From NCBI GenBank assembly GCA_019873665.1, contig JAIOAV010000028.1:1-42823 (forward strand): a stretch of 42,823 bases of DNA. Reading direction: 5' to 3'. The notes under the pieces were generated by a model. The model made no database searches. It was not told the DNA's origin and worked only from the letters and a program-made list of their open reading frames with translations. The stretch is from Chloroflexota bacterium. Lineage in GTDB: Bacteria > Chloroflexota > Anaerolineae > JAAYEA01. Position numbers and translations under genes: made by a program. Shown piece after piece: positions 28,660 to 37,305 of the stretch. The number at the start of each line of letters is the position of its first letter. The first letter of the stretch is position 1.

Positions 28660-29927
28660 GTAGCTATCATCTCTGGAGCATCGGCTGCCAGATGAATGCC
28701 GCCGATGCCCGCCAGGCCGCCGAGATGCTAGAAGGGCTCGGCTTTGCGCCCGTGTCCACGCCAGAGGCCGCGGACCTGATCGTGCTGATCACCTGCGTCG
28801 TGCGGCAGAGCGCCGAGGATCGGGTGATCGGACGGCTGAGCTCGCTGAAATCGCTCAAACGCCGCCGCCATCCGCCTGCCATCGTGGTGATGGGGTGTTT
28901 TGTACCGGCCGACCACGAGCTGCTAGCGGCACAGTTCCCCTATGTGGACCGCTTCCTTCTCCCGTCTGACTTGTGCGGATTGCGCGCCTTTGCCACTATG
29001 CTCGCGCCGCAACCGGCGACGCGGGTGGCGGCTTCCGTCGCGCCGGTCTCGGCGCTGGTGCCGATCATGCACGGCTGCGATCATCATTGCACCTATTGCA
29101 TCGTGCGGCTGCGGCGCGGTCCTGGCCGCAGCATTCCTGTGGCAGAGATTGTGGCAGAAGTGCAACGGGTCGTCGCGGGCGGTGCACGCGAGGTAACCTT
29201 ACTGGGCCAGAACGTGGATGCCTATGGGGCGGACCTTCCCGGCGCGCCCGACCTGGCGGACCTGCTGCGCGCCATCCACGACACCCCCGGTCTGGCTCGC
29301 ATCCGCTTTCTGACGTCGCATCCTGCCGAGATGACGGACAAGCTCATCGCTACGGTGGCAGAATTACCCAAGGTGTGCCCGCATTTCGAGCTGCCGGTGC
29401 AGGCCGGTGATGACGAGGTCCTTAAACGGATGGGGCGCCACTATACTGTAGCGCACTACCGCACGCTGGTGGAGCGCATCCGGGCGCAGATTCCCGCCGC
29501 CAGCATCGCTACCGACGTGATCGTCGGCTTTCCTGGCGAAAGCGAGGCGCAATTCGCGGGGACGGTGCAGCTCTTGCGCGAGTTGCGGCTGGATGCGGTG
29601 CACGTGGCGGCCTATTCGCCCCGTCCCGGCACGCCCGCCGCACGGCTGCCGGACGATGTGCCGGCAGAGGAAAAGGCGCGACGACGGCAGGTCATCGAGA
29701 CGCTACAGGAGGAGATCAGCGGCGAGCTGAGCGCCGCGCTGTTGGGCCAAACCGTCGAGGTATTGGTGGAAGAGCGGCGGAGGGGACGCTGGGGCGGGCG
29801 CACGCGGACCAACAAGCTCGTCTTTTTTGCCGCGGAGGGCGACTGGCGCGGTCGGCTTGTGCCGGTGCGCATCACCTGGGCTGGTCCCTGGTCGCTCATC
29901 GGCGAATTGGACACCACGTCGGCCTAA
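28656..29927 (+). CDS. miaB: MiaB-type tRNA methylthiotransferase (radical SAM)
   Basis: Adds a methylthio group to i6A37 of tRNA. It has 423 residues. The N-terminal UPF0004 domain has its cluster cysteines in GCQMN, ITCVVR and MGCF. The radical SAM motif is CDHHCTYC (about residues 138-145), the GQNVDAYG segment is characteristic of MiaB, and a C-terminal TRAM-like domain follows. The start overlaps the uvrA stop by 4 bases, so the pair is translationally coupled. MiaB and the related MtaB can be confused; the GCQMN and GQNVxAYG sequences favour MiaB. Confidence 0.92.
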
Positions 29928-29954
29928 ACGCAGGTTTCTCTGCCCACCAACGTC

Positions 29955-29988
29955 AGGAGCCCGAACCTTTGCGCAGGATCGGGCTCCT
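29955..29988. terminator. Terminator between miaB and the M42 operon
   Basis: A 10-bp stem AGGAGCCCGA/TCGGGCTCCT (29955-29964 and 29979-29988) with a 14-base loop, followed by TTGTC. It lies between convergent genes, but the T tract is short, so strength is uncertain. Confidence 0.65.
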
Positions 29989-29996
29989 TGTCGTAG

Positions 29997-30992
29997 CTAG
30001 CCGAGCTCTATCGGCGCGCGCAGCATGCCGACGATCAGCTTGACGCTGTGCAGCACATCATCGTAATCCACCATCTCGGAAGGGGTATGCACATATCGCG
30101 TCGCCACCGAAACTGTGCCCGCCGCAACGCCGGCGCGCGAAAGCTGCATCGCCATGGCATCGGTGGTGCCGCCGGTCAACACCTCAAGCTGGTACGGCAG
30201 GCTCAGCCGCTGCGCGGTGGCGACCATCAGGTTCTTGACCCCTGGATGCGCCAGCATGCCGCCGTCCTTCACCTTGATGCACGGCCCCTTCCCCAGTTCC
30301 ATGTTCATGTGCGGCCCTTCCGGCACGTCAGCGGCGATGGTTACATCCACCGCGATGCCGATCTCCGGCTCGACACCATAGGTCGAGGTGTGCGCGCCGC
30401 GCAGCCCCACCTCTTCCTGCACGGTGAAGCAAAAGTAGAGATCGTGCGGCGTCGGCGGCAGCTCACGCAACACCTGCACAAGAATGGCGCAGGCAATTCG
30501 GTCATCGAACGCCTTGGCCACCAGCCGCTTGCCCAAATCTGCCAGCGGCCGATCAAAACAAGCCACATCCCCCACGCCCACCGGCGCGTCCGCTTTGCTC
30601 GTCGCGCCCACATCAATGAACATCTTGTCCAGGCTCGGCTTGTCGTCCGGCGATTTCGGCTGCTCGCGGCCGATGGCCCCCTTGACGCCATTGGCAAAGA
30701 GCACCCTCCCGCCCAGCAGCGTCCACGGGTTGACGCCGCCGATGCCGGCAAAGCGCAGGAACCCCTTCTCGTCCACGTGTGTGATGATCACGCCGATCTC
30801 GTCCATGTGCGCGGCCAGCATCACCTTCTTACCCCCGCCGCTCCCCTTTTTGTGGGCGATCAGGTTGCCCATCGTATCCACGCGGCAGTCATCGCACAGT
30901 GAGGCGACGTGCCGGCGGATGATCTCGCGCACCGGCCCCTCGCTGCCAGAGGGGCCATAGGCTTCCACCAACTCTTTGATGAGCGCTTTCAC
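29997..30992 (-). CDS. M42 family aminopeptidase, third of three tandem paralogues
   Basis: A zinc/cobalt aminopeptidase of the TET/M42 family, 331 residues. Metal and catalytic residues are visible in LAAHMDEIGVI, AKAFDDRIA, TVQEEVGLRGA, AVDVTIAADVP and RYVHTPSEM. M42 enzymes form large dodecamers in the cytosol that trim peptides released by proteasome-like or Lon-type proteases. The start is GTG and overlaps the previous gene's TGA by 4 bases (GTGA), with GGAGGT upstream. It is the last gene of a three-gene operon and is followed by a hairpin. Confidence 0.94.
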   Translation of the reverse strand: MKALIKELVEAYGPSGSEGPVREIIRRHVASLCDDCRVDTMGNLIAHKKGSGGGKKVMLAAHMDEIGVIITHVDEKGFLRFAGIGGVNPWTLLGGRVLFANGVKGAIGREQPKSPDDKPSLDKMFIDVGATSKADAPVGVGDVACFDRPLADLGKRLVAKAFDDRIACAILVQVLRELPPTPHDLYFCFTVQEEVGLRGAHTSTYGVEPEIGIAVDVTIAADVPEGPHMNMELGKGPCIKVKDGGMLAHPGVKNLMVATAQRLSLPYQLEVLTGGTTDAMAMQLSRAGVAAGTVSVATRYVHTPSEMVDYDDVLHSVKLIVGMLRAPIELG

Positions 30993-32050
30993 GAGACTTG
31001 ACCTCCTTGTGTCAGATCCAGCTCCGCCAGGCGACCGAGCGCCGCGTGCATGAGCTTGACCGTGTGGTTGAAATCATCCAGACTGAGGAGCGAAACAGGG
31101 CTATGGATGTAGCGCGCGGGCACCGCCACCGTGCAGGCCGGGACGCCCGCCTGGCTGAGGTGGATGGCGCCGGCATCCGTGCCGCCGATCATCGGCTGCT
31201 TGAACTGGTACGGAATACCCTCCGCCTGCGCCGTCTCCACCAGGAGCTTGACAAGCCGTCGGTCGGCGATCACAGAGCGGTCCGCAATGGTAATAGCAGG
31301 CCCTTTGCCCAGCTCGGTTGTCGGGCTGACATCCTGCTCCTTGGGCAGATCGTCGCAGATGGTCCCCTCCAGGGCAAAGGCCACATCCGGCGCAACGGCG
31401 AAAGCCGCCACACGCGCCCCGCGCAGTCCCACCTCCTCCTGCGTGGTAAAGACGCCATACAGGTCAAAGCGATAGGGCCCCGCTCGCAGCAGCTCCACCA
31501 ACACAGCGCATCCGGCGCGATCATCCAGCGCCTTTCCCTTAGCTATACGCCCGGCGCTCAGCGTCTCGAATGGCGTGGCGAATACGGCATAGTCGCCCAT
31601 CTTGACGAGGCTCTTCGCCGCCTCTTCGGTCGTCACGCCGATATCAATGGTCATCTCATCGCTGGCAACCACTTGCTCGCGCTCGCGCGGCTTGAGCAGG
31701 TGAACCGGCTTGTAGCCGATGACGCCTGGCACGCGCTTGTCGCCGATCAGCACCTGCTTGGACATGAGCACACGCTCGTCAATGCCGCCGACGCGCCGGA
31801 AGCGCAGCAATCCATCCTTGCCGATCTGCGCGATCATCAGCGCAACTTCATCCATGTGCGCGGCCACCATCACCTTGCGCGGGGCGCCGGCGGGCACATC
31901 CCCGCGCCCCTTTTTCAGCGCGATCAGGTTGCCCAGCGCGTCCACGCGGTACTCGTCCACATACTCCTTGATCGCCTCGATCACTACCCGTCGTACCCCC
32001 TCCTCATACCCCGAAGGGCCGGGAGCTTCGCAAAGCTGCTTGAGAATCAA
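30989..32050 (-). CDS. M42 family aminopeptidase, second of three tandem paralogues
   Basis: A 353-residue M42 metallopeptidase with VAAHMDEVALMI, GKALDDRAGC, TTQEEVGLRGA and RYIHSPVS. The metal ligand before the GTxxxD loop is Glu (ALEGTICDD) rather than the Asp of its two neighbours. Both variants are known in the family. The start is TTG with AAGGAGGG ahead. It is 10 bases downstream of the first paralogue and overlaps the third. The three proteins differ clearly across their length, so the duplications are old and not recent copies. Confidence 0.94.
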   Translation of the reverse strand: MILKQLCEAPGPSGYEEGVRRVVIEAIKEYVDEYRVDALGNLIALKKGRGDVPAGAPRKVMVAAHMDEVALMIAQIGKDGLLRFRRVGGIDERVLMSKQVLIGDKRVPGVIGYKPVHLLKPREREQVVASDEMTIDIGVTTEEAAKSLVKMGDYAVFATPFETLSAGRIAKGKALDDRAGCAVLVELLRAGPYRFDLYGVFTTQEEVGLRGARVAAFAVAPDVAFALEGTICDDLPKEQDVSPTTELGKGPAITIADRSVIADRRLVKLLVETAQAEGIPYQFKQPMIGGTDAGAIHLSQAGVPACTVAVPARYIHSPVSLLSLDDFNHTVKLMHAALGRLAELDLTQGGQVS

Positions 32051-32060
32051 GACGCCCTCC

Positions 32061-33128
32061 TTATCGCTCTAGGCCGAGCTGCGCGGCGAAATCGGCATCC
32101 AGCGCCGCCATGGTGTGCGCCAGAAGGCGCCCGGTGCGCGCCACATCCTTGACCGCGAGCGTCTCGACCGACGTGTGCATGTAGCGCAGCGGGATGGAGA
32201 TGAGGCCGGCGGGGATCCCCTCGCGCGCCACCTGGATCGCCCAGGTGTCGGTCCCGCTGGCCCCGGGAATGGGATCAATCTGGTACGGGATTTCCTGCGC
32301 CTTGGCGACCTGCACCAGCTTGTCATGCACCAGTGGGTGGGCAGTGGCGCCCAACGCGATGGCCGGGCCACCCTCCATGGCAATGGCATCCATCTCCGAG
32401 ACGCCCGGCATGTTGCCAAAGCCCACATCAATCGCCACCGCCACATCCGGCGCAATGCCGAACGCGGCCGTGGTGGCACCCTTCAGCCCGGTCTCCTCCT
32501 GCACGGTAGCGACCGCATACACGTCCCAGCGGTGCGACATGCCGGCGAGCAGCTCTAGGCAGTGCGCGATGGCGGCGACGGCGGCGCGGTCATCGAACGC
32601 CTTGCCCGCCACCCAGCCGTTTTCCAGCGCGATGAGCTCACGGCGGATGGTAATGAGGTCGCCCACTTGCACGCGCTGGCGCAGCGTGGCCTCGTCCAGC
32701 CCCACATCTACGAACAGCTCGTCCCACGGCACCGGCTTATCGCGCGATTCCTCCGGCAGGACGTGCGGCGGGCGGCTGCCGATGATGCCGGGGAGTGGGC
32801 CACCGTGGCTGGCGTGCACCAACACCTCTTGCGCCAGCAATGTGCGGCGGTCAAATCCGCCCACCTGCGTGAAGCGTAGGAAACCCTTCTCCAGCTTGGT
32901 CACGATCAGGCCGATCTCATCCATATGGCCTGCCAGCATGACCCTGTAATGGCGACCATCCGGCTCGCCGCTGCCTCGCTTCAGCGCGATGACATTGCCG
33001 AGCGTGTCCTCTCGCACCTCGTCGGCCCACGCGGCAAAGGTGCGGCGCACGATTTGCCGCAGCGGGCCCTCGTAGCCGGACACGCCGCTGGCCTCGGAGA
33101 GCTCCTGCAAGAACGCCTTGATATCCAA
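32061..33128 (-). CDS. M42 family aminopeptidase, first of three tandem paralogues
   Basis: A 355-residue M42 metallopeptidase with LAGHMDEIGLIV, GKAFDDRAAVA, TVQEETGLKGA, AIDVGFGNMPG and RYMHTSVE. These supply the expected His-Asp-Glu-Asp-His metal set. The TTG start follows AAGGAGGT by 5 bases and is at the expected N-terminus. It is the promoter-proximal gene of the operon, with its own -35/-10 upstream. Confidence 0.94.
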   Translation of the reverse strand: MDIKAFLQELSEASGVSGYEGPLRQIVRRTFAAWADEVREDTLGNVIALKRGSGEPDGRHYRVMLAGHMDEIGLIVTKLEKGFLRFTQVGGFDRRTLLAQEVLVHASHGGPLPGIIGSRPPHVLPEESRDKPVPWDELFVDVGLDEATLRQRVQVGDLITIRRELIALENGWVAGKAFDDRAAVAAIAHCLELLAGMSHRWDVYAVATVQEETGLKGATTAAFGIAPDVAVAIDVGFGNMPGVSEMDAIAMEGGPAIALGATAHPLVHDKLVQVAKAQEIPYQIDPIPGASGTDTWAIQVAREGIPAGLISIPLRYMHTSVETLAVKDVARTGRLLAHTMAALDADFAAQLGLER

Positions 33129-33165
33129 AGCTGACCTCCTTGCTCATATCCTGAACCACCGGATC

Positions 33166-33193
33166 ATTATAGAGCCAGCGCGGCATCTGTCAA
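33166..33193 (-). promoter_or_regulatory. Promoter for the three-gene M42 operon
   Basis: Minus strand TTGACA (33188-33193), 16-base spacer, TATAAT (33166-33171): nearly a full sigma-70 consensus. It is divergent from the DUF2089 operon promoter, with an AT-rich stretch between. Confidence 0.85.
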
Positions 33194-33307
33194 AAGGAAG
33201 ACCAGTCCATGGTGGGTGTCGCCTATTGCGTTGTCAACCTCACACAGAGAAATTAATAACAATATCAAAATTTTTTATATTCGTCGCAAAATTTAAGATT
33301 CGGGGTA

Positions 33308-33336
33308 TTGACAAATCTCACATTATGTGTTAGAAT
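33308..33336 (+). promoter_or_regulatory. Promoter for the DUF2089 envelope-stress operon
   Basis: TTGACA (33308-33313), 17-base spacer, TAGAAT (33331-33336). The roughly 130 bases around it (33240-33370) are far more AT-rich than the rest of the window. A GGAGG sequence precedes the ATG at 33379. Confidence 0.85.
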
Positions 33337-33358
33337 TCTTCACAATGACATGAGAATT
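33319..33358. promoter_or_regulatory. Candidate operator palindromes in the DUF2089 promoter
   Basis: Two symmetric elements: CACAT-T-ATGTG, perfect, in the spacer between the -35 and -10 boxes (33319-33329), and AATTCT-N13-AGAATT (33334-33339 with 33353-33358) over the -10 box and start point. Either is well placed for a repressor or a spacer-binding activator. The first gene encodes an HTH protein that might bind here, but that is inference. Confidence 0.4.
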
Positions 33359-33378
33359 ATTATGCGGAGGCGAGCGCG

Positions 33379-33753
33379 ATGTATCCAGTTGTGGGCAAGT
33401 GCCCCGTTTGCGGCGAGACGATGAATGTTACCCGGCTGCACTGCCGCCACTGCGATGCGGCACTGGAGGGCCAGTTCAGCCTCGGCCCTTTTTACCGGCT
33501 CTCGGCAGAGCAGCAGCTCTTCGTGGAGAACTTTGTGCGGTGCGAGGGCAAGATCACGCGCATGCAGGAGGAGATGGGGCTTTCATACCCCGCCGTGCGC
33601 GCCCGTTTGACCGATGTGATCCACGCCCTCGGCTACGAGGTCGAGGAGGAGCCGACGGTCTCGCCGGCGCAACGGCAGGCCGTGCTCAGCGACCTCGCGG
33701 ATGGCAAGATCTCGCCGGAAGAGGCGCTGCGCCTCTTGCAGCCTGGCGATTAG
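33379..33753 (+). CDS. DUF2089 family zinc-ribbon/HTH regulator
   Basis: A 124-residue protein with CPVCGETM and CRHCDAAL zinc-ribbon pairs (residues about 9-27), a central HTH-like region (ITRMQEEMGLSYPAVRARL) as in the DUF2089 family, and a C-terminal helical hairpin LSDLADGKISPEEALRLL. The hairpin is SHOCT-like and recurs in three proteins downstream. The family is presumed to act in transcription control. It is the first gene of the operon, next to its own promoter, so autoregulation is plausible but not shown. Confidence 0.9.
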   Translation: MYPVVGKCPVCGETMNVTRLHCRHCDAALEGQFSLGPFYRLSAEQQLFVENFVRCEGKITRMQEEMGLSYPAVRARLTDVIHALGYEVEEEPTVSPAQRQAVLSDLADGKISPEEALRLLQPGD

Positions 33754-33795
33754 CACGGGACATACGGCCCGATGCAGCAGGAAAGGAGCATGACC

Positions 33796-34014
33796 ATGCT
33801 AGAGACAGGATTCCCGTACATGCAAGAGTGGACGCAGGCGCGGCTCGCCGAGCTGCGGACGGCGGCCCGGACCGCCGCCCAGCTCCGCAAGGCGCAAGCG
33901 CGTCCGGCGCGCCTGGCGTGGCTGCGCTCAGGTGCCGCCCGCTTGGGACAGATGCTCATCTCGTTGGGCAATGGGCTTGCCGCCCTGGGCAACGAGCGCC
34001 AGGTGCTTACTTAG
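33796..34014 (+). CDS. Small helical protein, unknown function
   Basis: A 72-residue basic, Ala/Arg-rich protein. I choose the ATG at 33796 because AAGGAG sits 9 bases before it; an ATG at 33790 is too close to that site. The sequence is predicted to be mostly helix (QARLAELRTAARTAAQLRK) and ends in an amphipathic stretch. It lies between the DUF2089 and coiled-coil genes and shares their strand. I recognise no family. The ribosome site and the operon position are the main reasons to believe it is real. Confidence 0.6.
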   Translation: MLETGFPYMQEWTQARLAELRTAARTAAQLRKAQARPARLAWLRSGAARLGQMLISLGNGLAALGNERQVLT

Positions 34015-34106
34015 CATATCAGCGGCCCGCCGGTGTCGCTGTGGCACAACCGCTTCGACCGGCCAGACAGAGCCGCTGAGCGCGGCCTGAGGCAATGGAG
34101 GGAGAG

Positions 34107-34640
34107 ATGAATCACCAAGAGGAGCTGGATGAAGAGATGCAGGAGCTTAACGAGGACGCAGAAGAGATGGATGAGGTGGCAGAGGAGATGAGCGAGATAT
34201 CTTCCCGCATTGATGAGCAGATGCGCGAGCTAGAGCGTCGTATGGAGCGACTGGGAGAGCGGATCCAGAGTCGCGTGGAGCGTGAGGTGGAGCGGGCGCT
34301 GCGCCGCGCACACAGCGAGATCAACCCGGAGGAGATCGGCCGCCAGACGGAGGCGATCGTGCGCAACGCGCTGGAGCGGCTGGATGCATTCGAGGCCCGG
34401 ATCAACCCCGAGGAGATTGGGCGCAAGGCGGAAGAGGCGGCGCGGGCCGCTACCGAGCGGATGGGGCGACAGAAGCCTTTCCGCTGGGCCCCACACCGGC
34501 CGCACGCGCCTGAGCTACCGCACCGGCCCGGCGCTAGAGCGGCCTCATCGGAAGAAGTCATGACGATCCTGAAAATGGTCGAAACTGGCAAGATCACTGC
34601 CGAAGAGGCCAGCAAGTTGATCCAGTCGCTGGAAGGCTAG
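34107..34640 (+). CDS. Coiled-coil protein with C-terminal SHOCT-like hairpin
   Basis: A 177-residue soluble protein. Its first 90 residues are a strongly charged coiled coil (MNHQEELDEEMQELNED onward), followed by two copies of an INPEEIGR unit at about 72 and 102, a Pro/His-rich linker, and a C-terminal hairpin ILKMVETGKITAEEASKLI. The ATG at 34107 has GGAGGGAG just upstream; the ATG at 34095 is less well placed. The hairpin matches those of the DUF2089 and DUF4097 neighbours. The function is unknown; a scaffold or sensor for the module is a guess. The next gene starts directly after the stop. Confidence 0.82.
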   Translation: MNHQEELDEEMQELNEDAEEMDEVAEEMSEISSRIDEQMRELERRMERLGERIQSRVEREVERALRRAHSEINPEEIGRQTEAIVRNALERLDAFEARINPEEIGRKAEEAARAATERMGRQKPFRWAPHRPHAPELPHRPGARAASSEEVMTILKMVETGKITAEEASKLIQSLEG

Positions 34641-35621
34641 ATGCTCGCCCAAACGCTACAGCAGCCAGTCATCCGGAGCGGGCTACGGCTCTATAATCCA
34701 TTTCGCGACACGGACGCCGTCGCTGATGTGATCGAATCGGCCTTTGGCGACGAACTCGCGCTGACCGGGAGCGAGATCATCGGCGAGATGCGGCGCTGGG
34801 CGAGGTGGTGGCCACTGCTGTGGCTCCTGAATCCGCTGGATCCGCTCAGCGCGGGCTTCGTCTGGCTAGAGGAGGGCCGTATCGTCGGCAACATCAACCT
34901 CTGGCTCACCGATGCCCGCACCGGGCACTGGCTGATCACCAATGTTGCAGTCCTGCCAGAGTATCGGCGGCGCGGCATCGGCCAGCAGCTGGTGGCCGCG
35001 GGGTTGGACCTGATCCGAGCACGCGAGGGGAAGGTAGCACTGCTGCAGGTGCGGCAGGATAACCCCACCGCCATCGCGCTCTATGCGCGATTCGGCTTTC
35101 GCCCGTACCACACGGTGGTCGAGATGCGGCGCGAGGCGTCCGATTGGCCCGCACGCGCCGCATCACACTGGCAGCCGGTATCGTGGCGAGATCAGTCGGC
35201 GGCCGACGAGCTGTATCGCGCGGCGGTCCCCGCCATCGCCCGCTACTATCGCGCCAATCCACAGGCGCCGTATCCATTCCGGCATAGTTCCGGACCTGAT
35301 CGCTGGCTGGACGACCTGCTGGCACGCCGCCGCACCTTCCAGCAGGCGGTCAAGGTGGATGCGCGTCTGTTGGCGATGGTCCAGGTAGTGGCGCAGCGAC
35401 CGCCTCGTCTGCATCATCTGGCCTTTCTGGTGCACCCGCAGGCGCGAGACGAATATGCGCGCGACACGGTGCAGCAAGGCCTATCGTTGCTCCAGGGTCG
35501 GCCCCCCGGCGCAGTGCTCAGCACGGTTACCGCTGGTGGCGCGGAGGAGGAGGCGCTCGCCTTCTGGGGCTTTGCGCCGACGCGCCGCCTGGCGCAGATG
35601 AAACTGGATCTGACGGAGTAA
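34641..35621 (+). CDS. Two-domain GNAT-type acetyltransferase
   Basis: A 326-residue protein. The first half is a GNAT domain with ITNVAVLPEYRRRGIGQQLV and a following LYARFGFRPY. The second half (about 170-326) looks like a degenerate GNAT fold. The substrate is unknown. The ATG follows the previous stop with no gap (TAGATG) and has no clear ribosome site of its own, so translation is probably coupled. Five bases separate it from the MFS gene, so it belongs to the same operon. Confidence 0.87.
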   Translation: MLAQTLQQPVIRSGLRLYNPFRDTDAVADVIESAFGDELALTGSEIIGEMRRWARWWPLLWLLNPLDPLSAGFVWLEEGRIVGNINLWLTDARTGHWLITNVAVLPEYRRRGIGQQLVAAGLDLIRAREGKVALLQVRQDNPTAIALYARFGFRPYHTVVEMRREASDWPARAASHWQPVSWRDQSAADELYRAAVPAIARYYRANPQAPYPFRHSSGPDRWLDDLLARRRTFQQAVKVDARLLAMVQVVAQRPPRLHHLAFLVHPQARDEYARDTVQQGLSLLQGRPPGAVLSTVTAGGAEEEALAFWGFAPTRRLAQMKLDLTE

Positions 35622-35625
35622 TGTG

Positions 35626-36894
35626 ATGAACCTGACAGGCAAGTGGCGGCGCTCCTTCTTCGCCATCTGGACGGGGCAGCAAATCTCGGTGATCGGCAGC
35701 GTGCTGGGCGAATTCGCCTTGATCTGGTGGGTGACCAAGACCACCGGCTCGGCGACGATCCTGGCGATGGCGACGTTGGTAACGCTCCTGCCGCAGGTGT
35801 TCTTGGGCCCGCTCGCGGGAGCGCTGGTGGATCGCTGGAACCGCCGTCGCGTGATGATGATGGCAGACGGCTTTGTGGCCGCTGCCTCGGCGGTGTTGAT
35901 GTATCTCGCCTGGTCCCGGCAGTTAGCGGTCTGGCATCTCTATCCCGTTATGGTGGCGCGCGCGCTGGGGGGCATCTTTCACTGGCCCGCCATGCAGGCT
36001 TCCACCTCGCTGATGGTGCCAAAGGAGCACTTGCCGCGCGTCGCTGGCCTGAACCAGACGGTGCGGGGCGTGCTAAATATCGCCGCGCCGCCGCTGGGCG
36101 CGCTGTTGGTGAGTATCATGCCGCTGCACGGCATCATGTTGATTGACGTGGTAACGGCGCTGGTTGCCATCGCGCCGCTCTGGTTTGTGCAGATCCCACA
36201 GCCCGCGCGTCAGCCTGCCGCGCCGGGCGCACGTCCCACGCTGCTGCACGACGTAAAGGAGGGGATGCGCTACGTCTGGCATTGGCCGGGCGCATTCGCG
36301 TTGCTGGTCATTGCCTCGTTGATCAATCTGCTGGTGAACCCAGGCTTTGCCCTGATGCCGATCCTGGTAACCAAGCACTTTGGCGGCGACGCGATGCAGC
36401 TCGGTGCGCTAAACTCGGCGTGGGGCGTGGGCATCATCGTGGGCGGCACGCTCTTGAGCCTCTGGGGCGGCTTCCGCCGCCGCATAGTCACCTCGCTGAC
36501 CGGCATCGTCGGCATGGGCATTGGCATCCTGGCCGTGGGGCTCGCGCCGGCCACGCTCTTTCCTGTGGCGCTGGGAGGGCTGATGTTGACAGGAATCATG
36601 AACCCCATCGCCAACGGCCCAATCCATGCGATCCTGCAGAGCGTGGTGGCGCCAGAGATGCAGGGGCGCGTCTTTATGTTGGTTGGCAGCATGGCCGCGG
36701 CCATGACACCGTTGAGCATGGCGGTCGCCGGCCCTGTGGCCGATGCCGTCGGCGTGCGCGTCTGGTATGTCGTGGGCGGCGCAGGCTGCTTGCTGATGGG
36801 CCTCGTCTGCTTCCTGATCCCGGCGATCATGTCGCTGGAAGAGCAGCGCACTGCGCCAATGACGGCCCTCGCGCCGCAACCGCACACTGATTGA
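35626..36894 (+). CDS. MFS exporter (macrolide/enterobactin efflux type)
   Basis: A 422-residue transporter with 12 predicted membrane helices and typical MFS features: an N-terminal GQQISVIGS strand, the loop DRWNRRRVMM after helix 2, and a central hydrophilic loop (about 190-215). The closest group is the MFS_3 set that includes EntS- and MefA-like efflux pumps. The transported compound cannot be deduced. The ATG at 35626 has GGAG 7 bases before it; a GTG at 35623 is also in frame. It may export a product or damaging agent linked to the envelope module. Confidence 0.9.
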   Translation: MNLTGKWRRSFFAIWTGQQISVIGSVLGEFALIWWVTKTTGSATILAMATLVTLLPQVFLGPLAGALVDRWNRRRVMMMADGFVAAASAVLMYLAWSRQLAVWHLYPVMVARALGGIFHWPAMQASTSLMVPKEHLPRVAGLNQTVRGVLNIAAPPLGALLVSIMPLHGIMLIDVVTALVAIAPLWFVQIPQPARQPAAPGARPTLLHDVKEGMRYVWHWPGAFALLVIASLINLLVNPGFALMPILVTKHFGGDAMQLGALNSAWGVGIIVGGTLLSLWGGFRRRIVTSLTGIVGMGIGILAVGLAPATLFPVALGGLMLTGIMNPIANGPIHAILQSVVAPEMQGRVFMLVGSMAAAMTPLSMAVAGPVADAVGVRVWYVVGGAGCLLMGLVCFLIPAIMSLEEQRTAPMTALAPQPHTD

Positions 36895-36926
36895 TGTCGT
36901 AGAGATATGGAGAGGAGGTTGCCCTG

Positions 36927-37295
36927 ATGGCCACGACCGAAGAGCGATTGCAGATCCTCAAAATGATCCAGGCGGGACAGATCACCGCCGAGGAGGGGGC
37001 CAAGCTGCTGGCGGCACTCAAGACCGCCAGCGCGCGGGCCAGCGACGAGATGCCGCCCGCCAAATGGCTGCGCGTCCGCGTGACAAACACCCGCTCCGGC
37101 AAGACCAACATACACGTGACGTTGCCGCTCAACCTAGTGGATGTCGCGCTGCGGATGGCGGAGCGCTTTGTGCCGCCTTCGCAGGACCTCGACCTGGCTG
37201 AGATCAAGCGGCAGTTGCATAGCGGCTATCGCGGCAGAATATTGGAAGTGGTTGACGACGAAGAGGGTCAGCGCGTGGAGATATTCCTGGAATAG
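36927..37295 (+). CDS. SHOCT-like small protein of the YvlB/LiaX N-terminal type
   Basis: A 122-residue protein. It opens with the helical hairpin ILKMIQAGQITAEEGAKLL. Then a beta-rich domain follows (WLRVRVTNTRSGKTNIHVT) and a C-terminal strand (RILEVVDDEEGQRVEIFLE). This order matches the N-terminal part of YvlB/LiaX-type proteins, in which a SHOCT-like hairpin precedes a DUF4097 domain. Here the next gene encodes the DUF4097 domain separately. The ATG follows GAGGAGG by 8 bases. It is transcribed with its neighbours. Confidence 0.85.
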   Translation: MATTEERLQILKMIQAGQITAEEGAKLLAALKTASARASDEMPPAKWLRVRVTNTRSGKTNIHVTLPLNLVDVALRMAERFVPPSQDLDLAEIKRQLHSGYRGRILEVVDDEEGQRVEIFLE

Positions 37296-37305
37296 GGAGG
37301 TTGAG

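Noticed and set aside
30048-32152. Plus-strand frames of 284 and 384 codons over the M42 genes
   Set aside because: They are antisense to intact metallopeptidase genes with a full metal-ligand set, and no family is visible.
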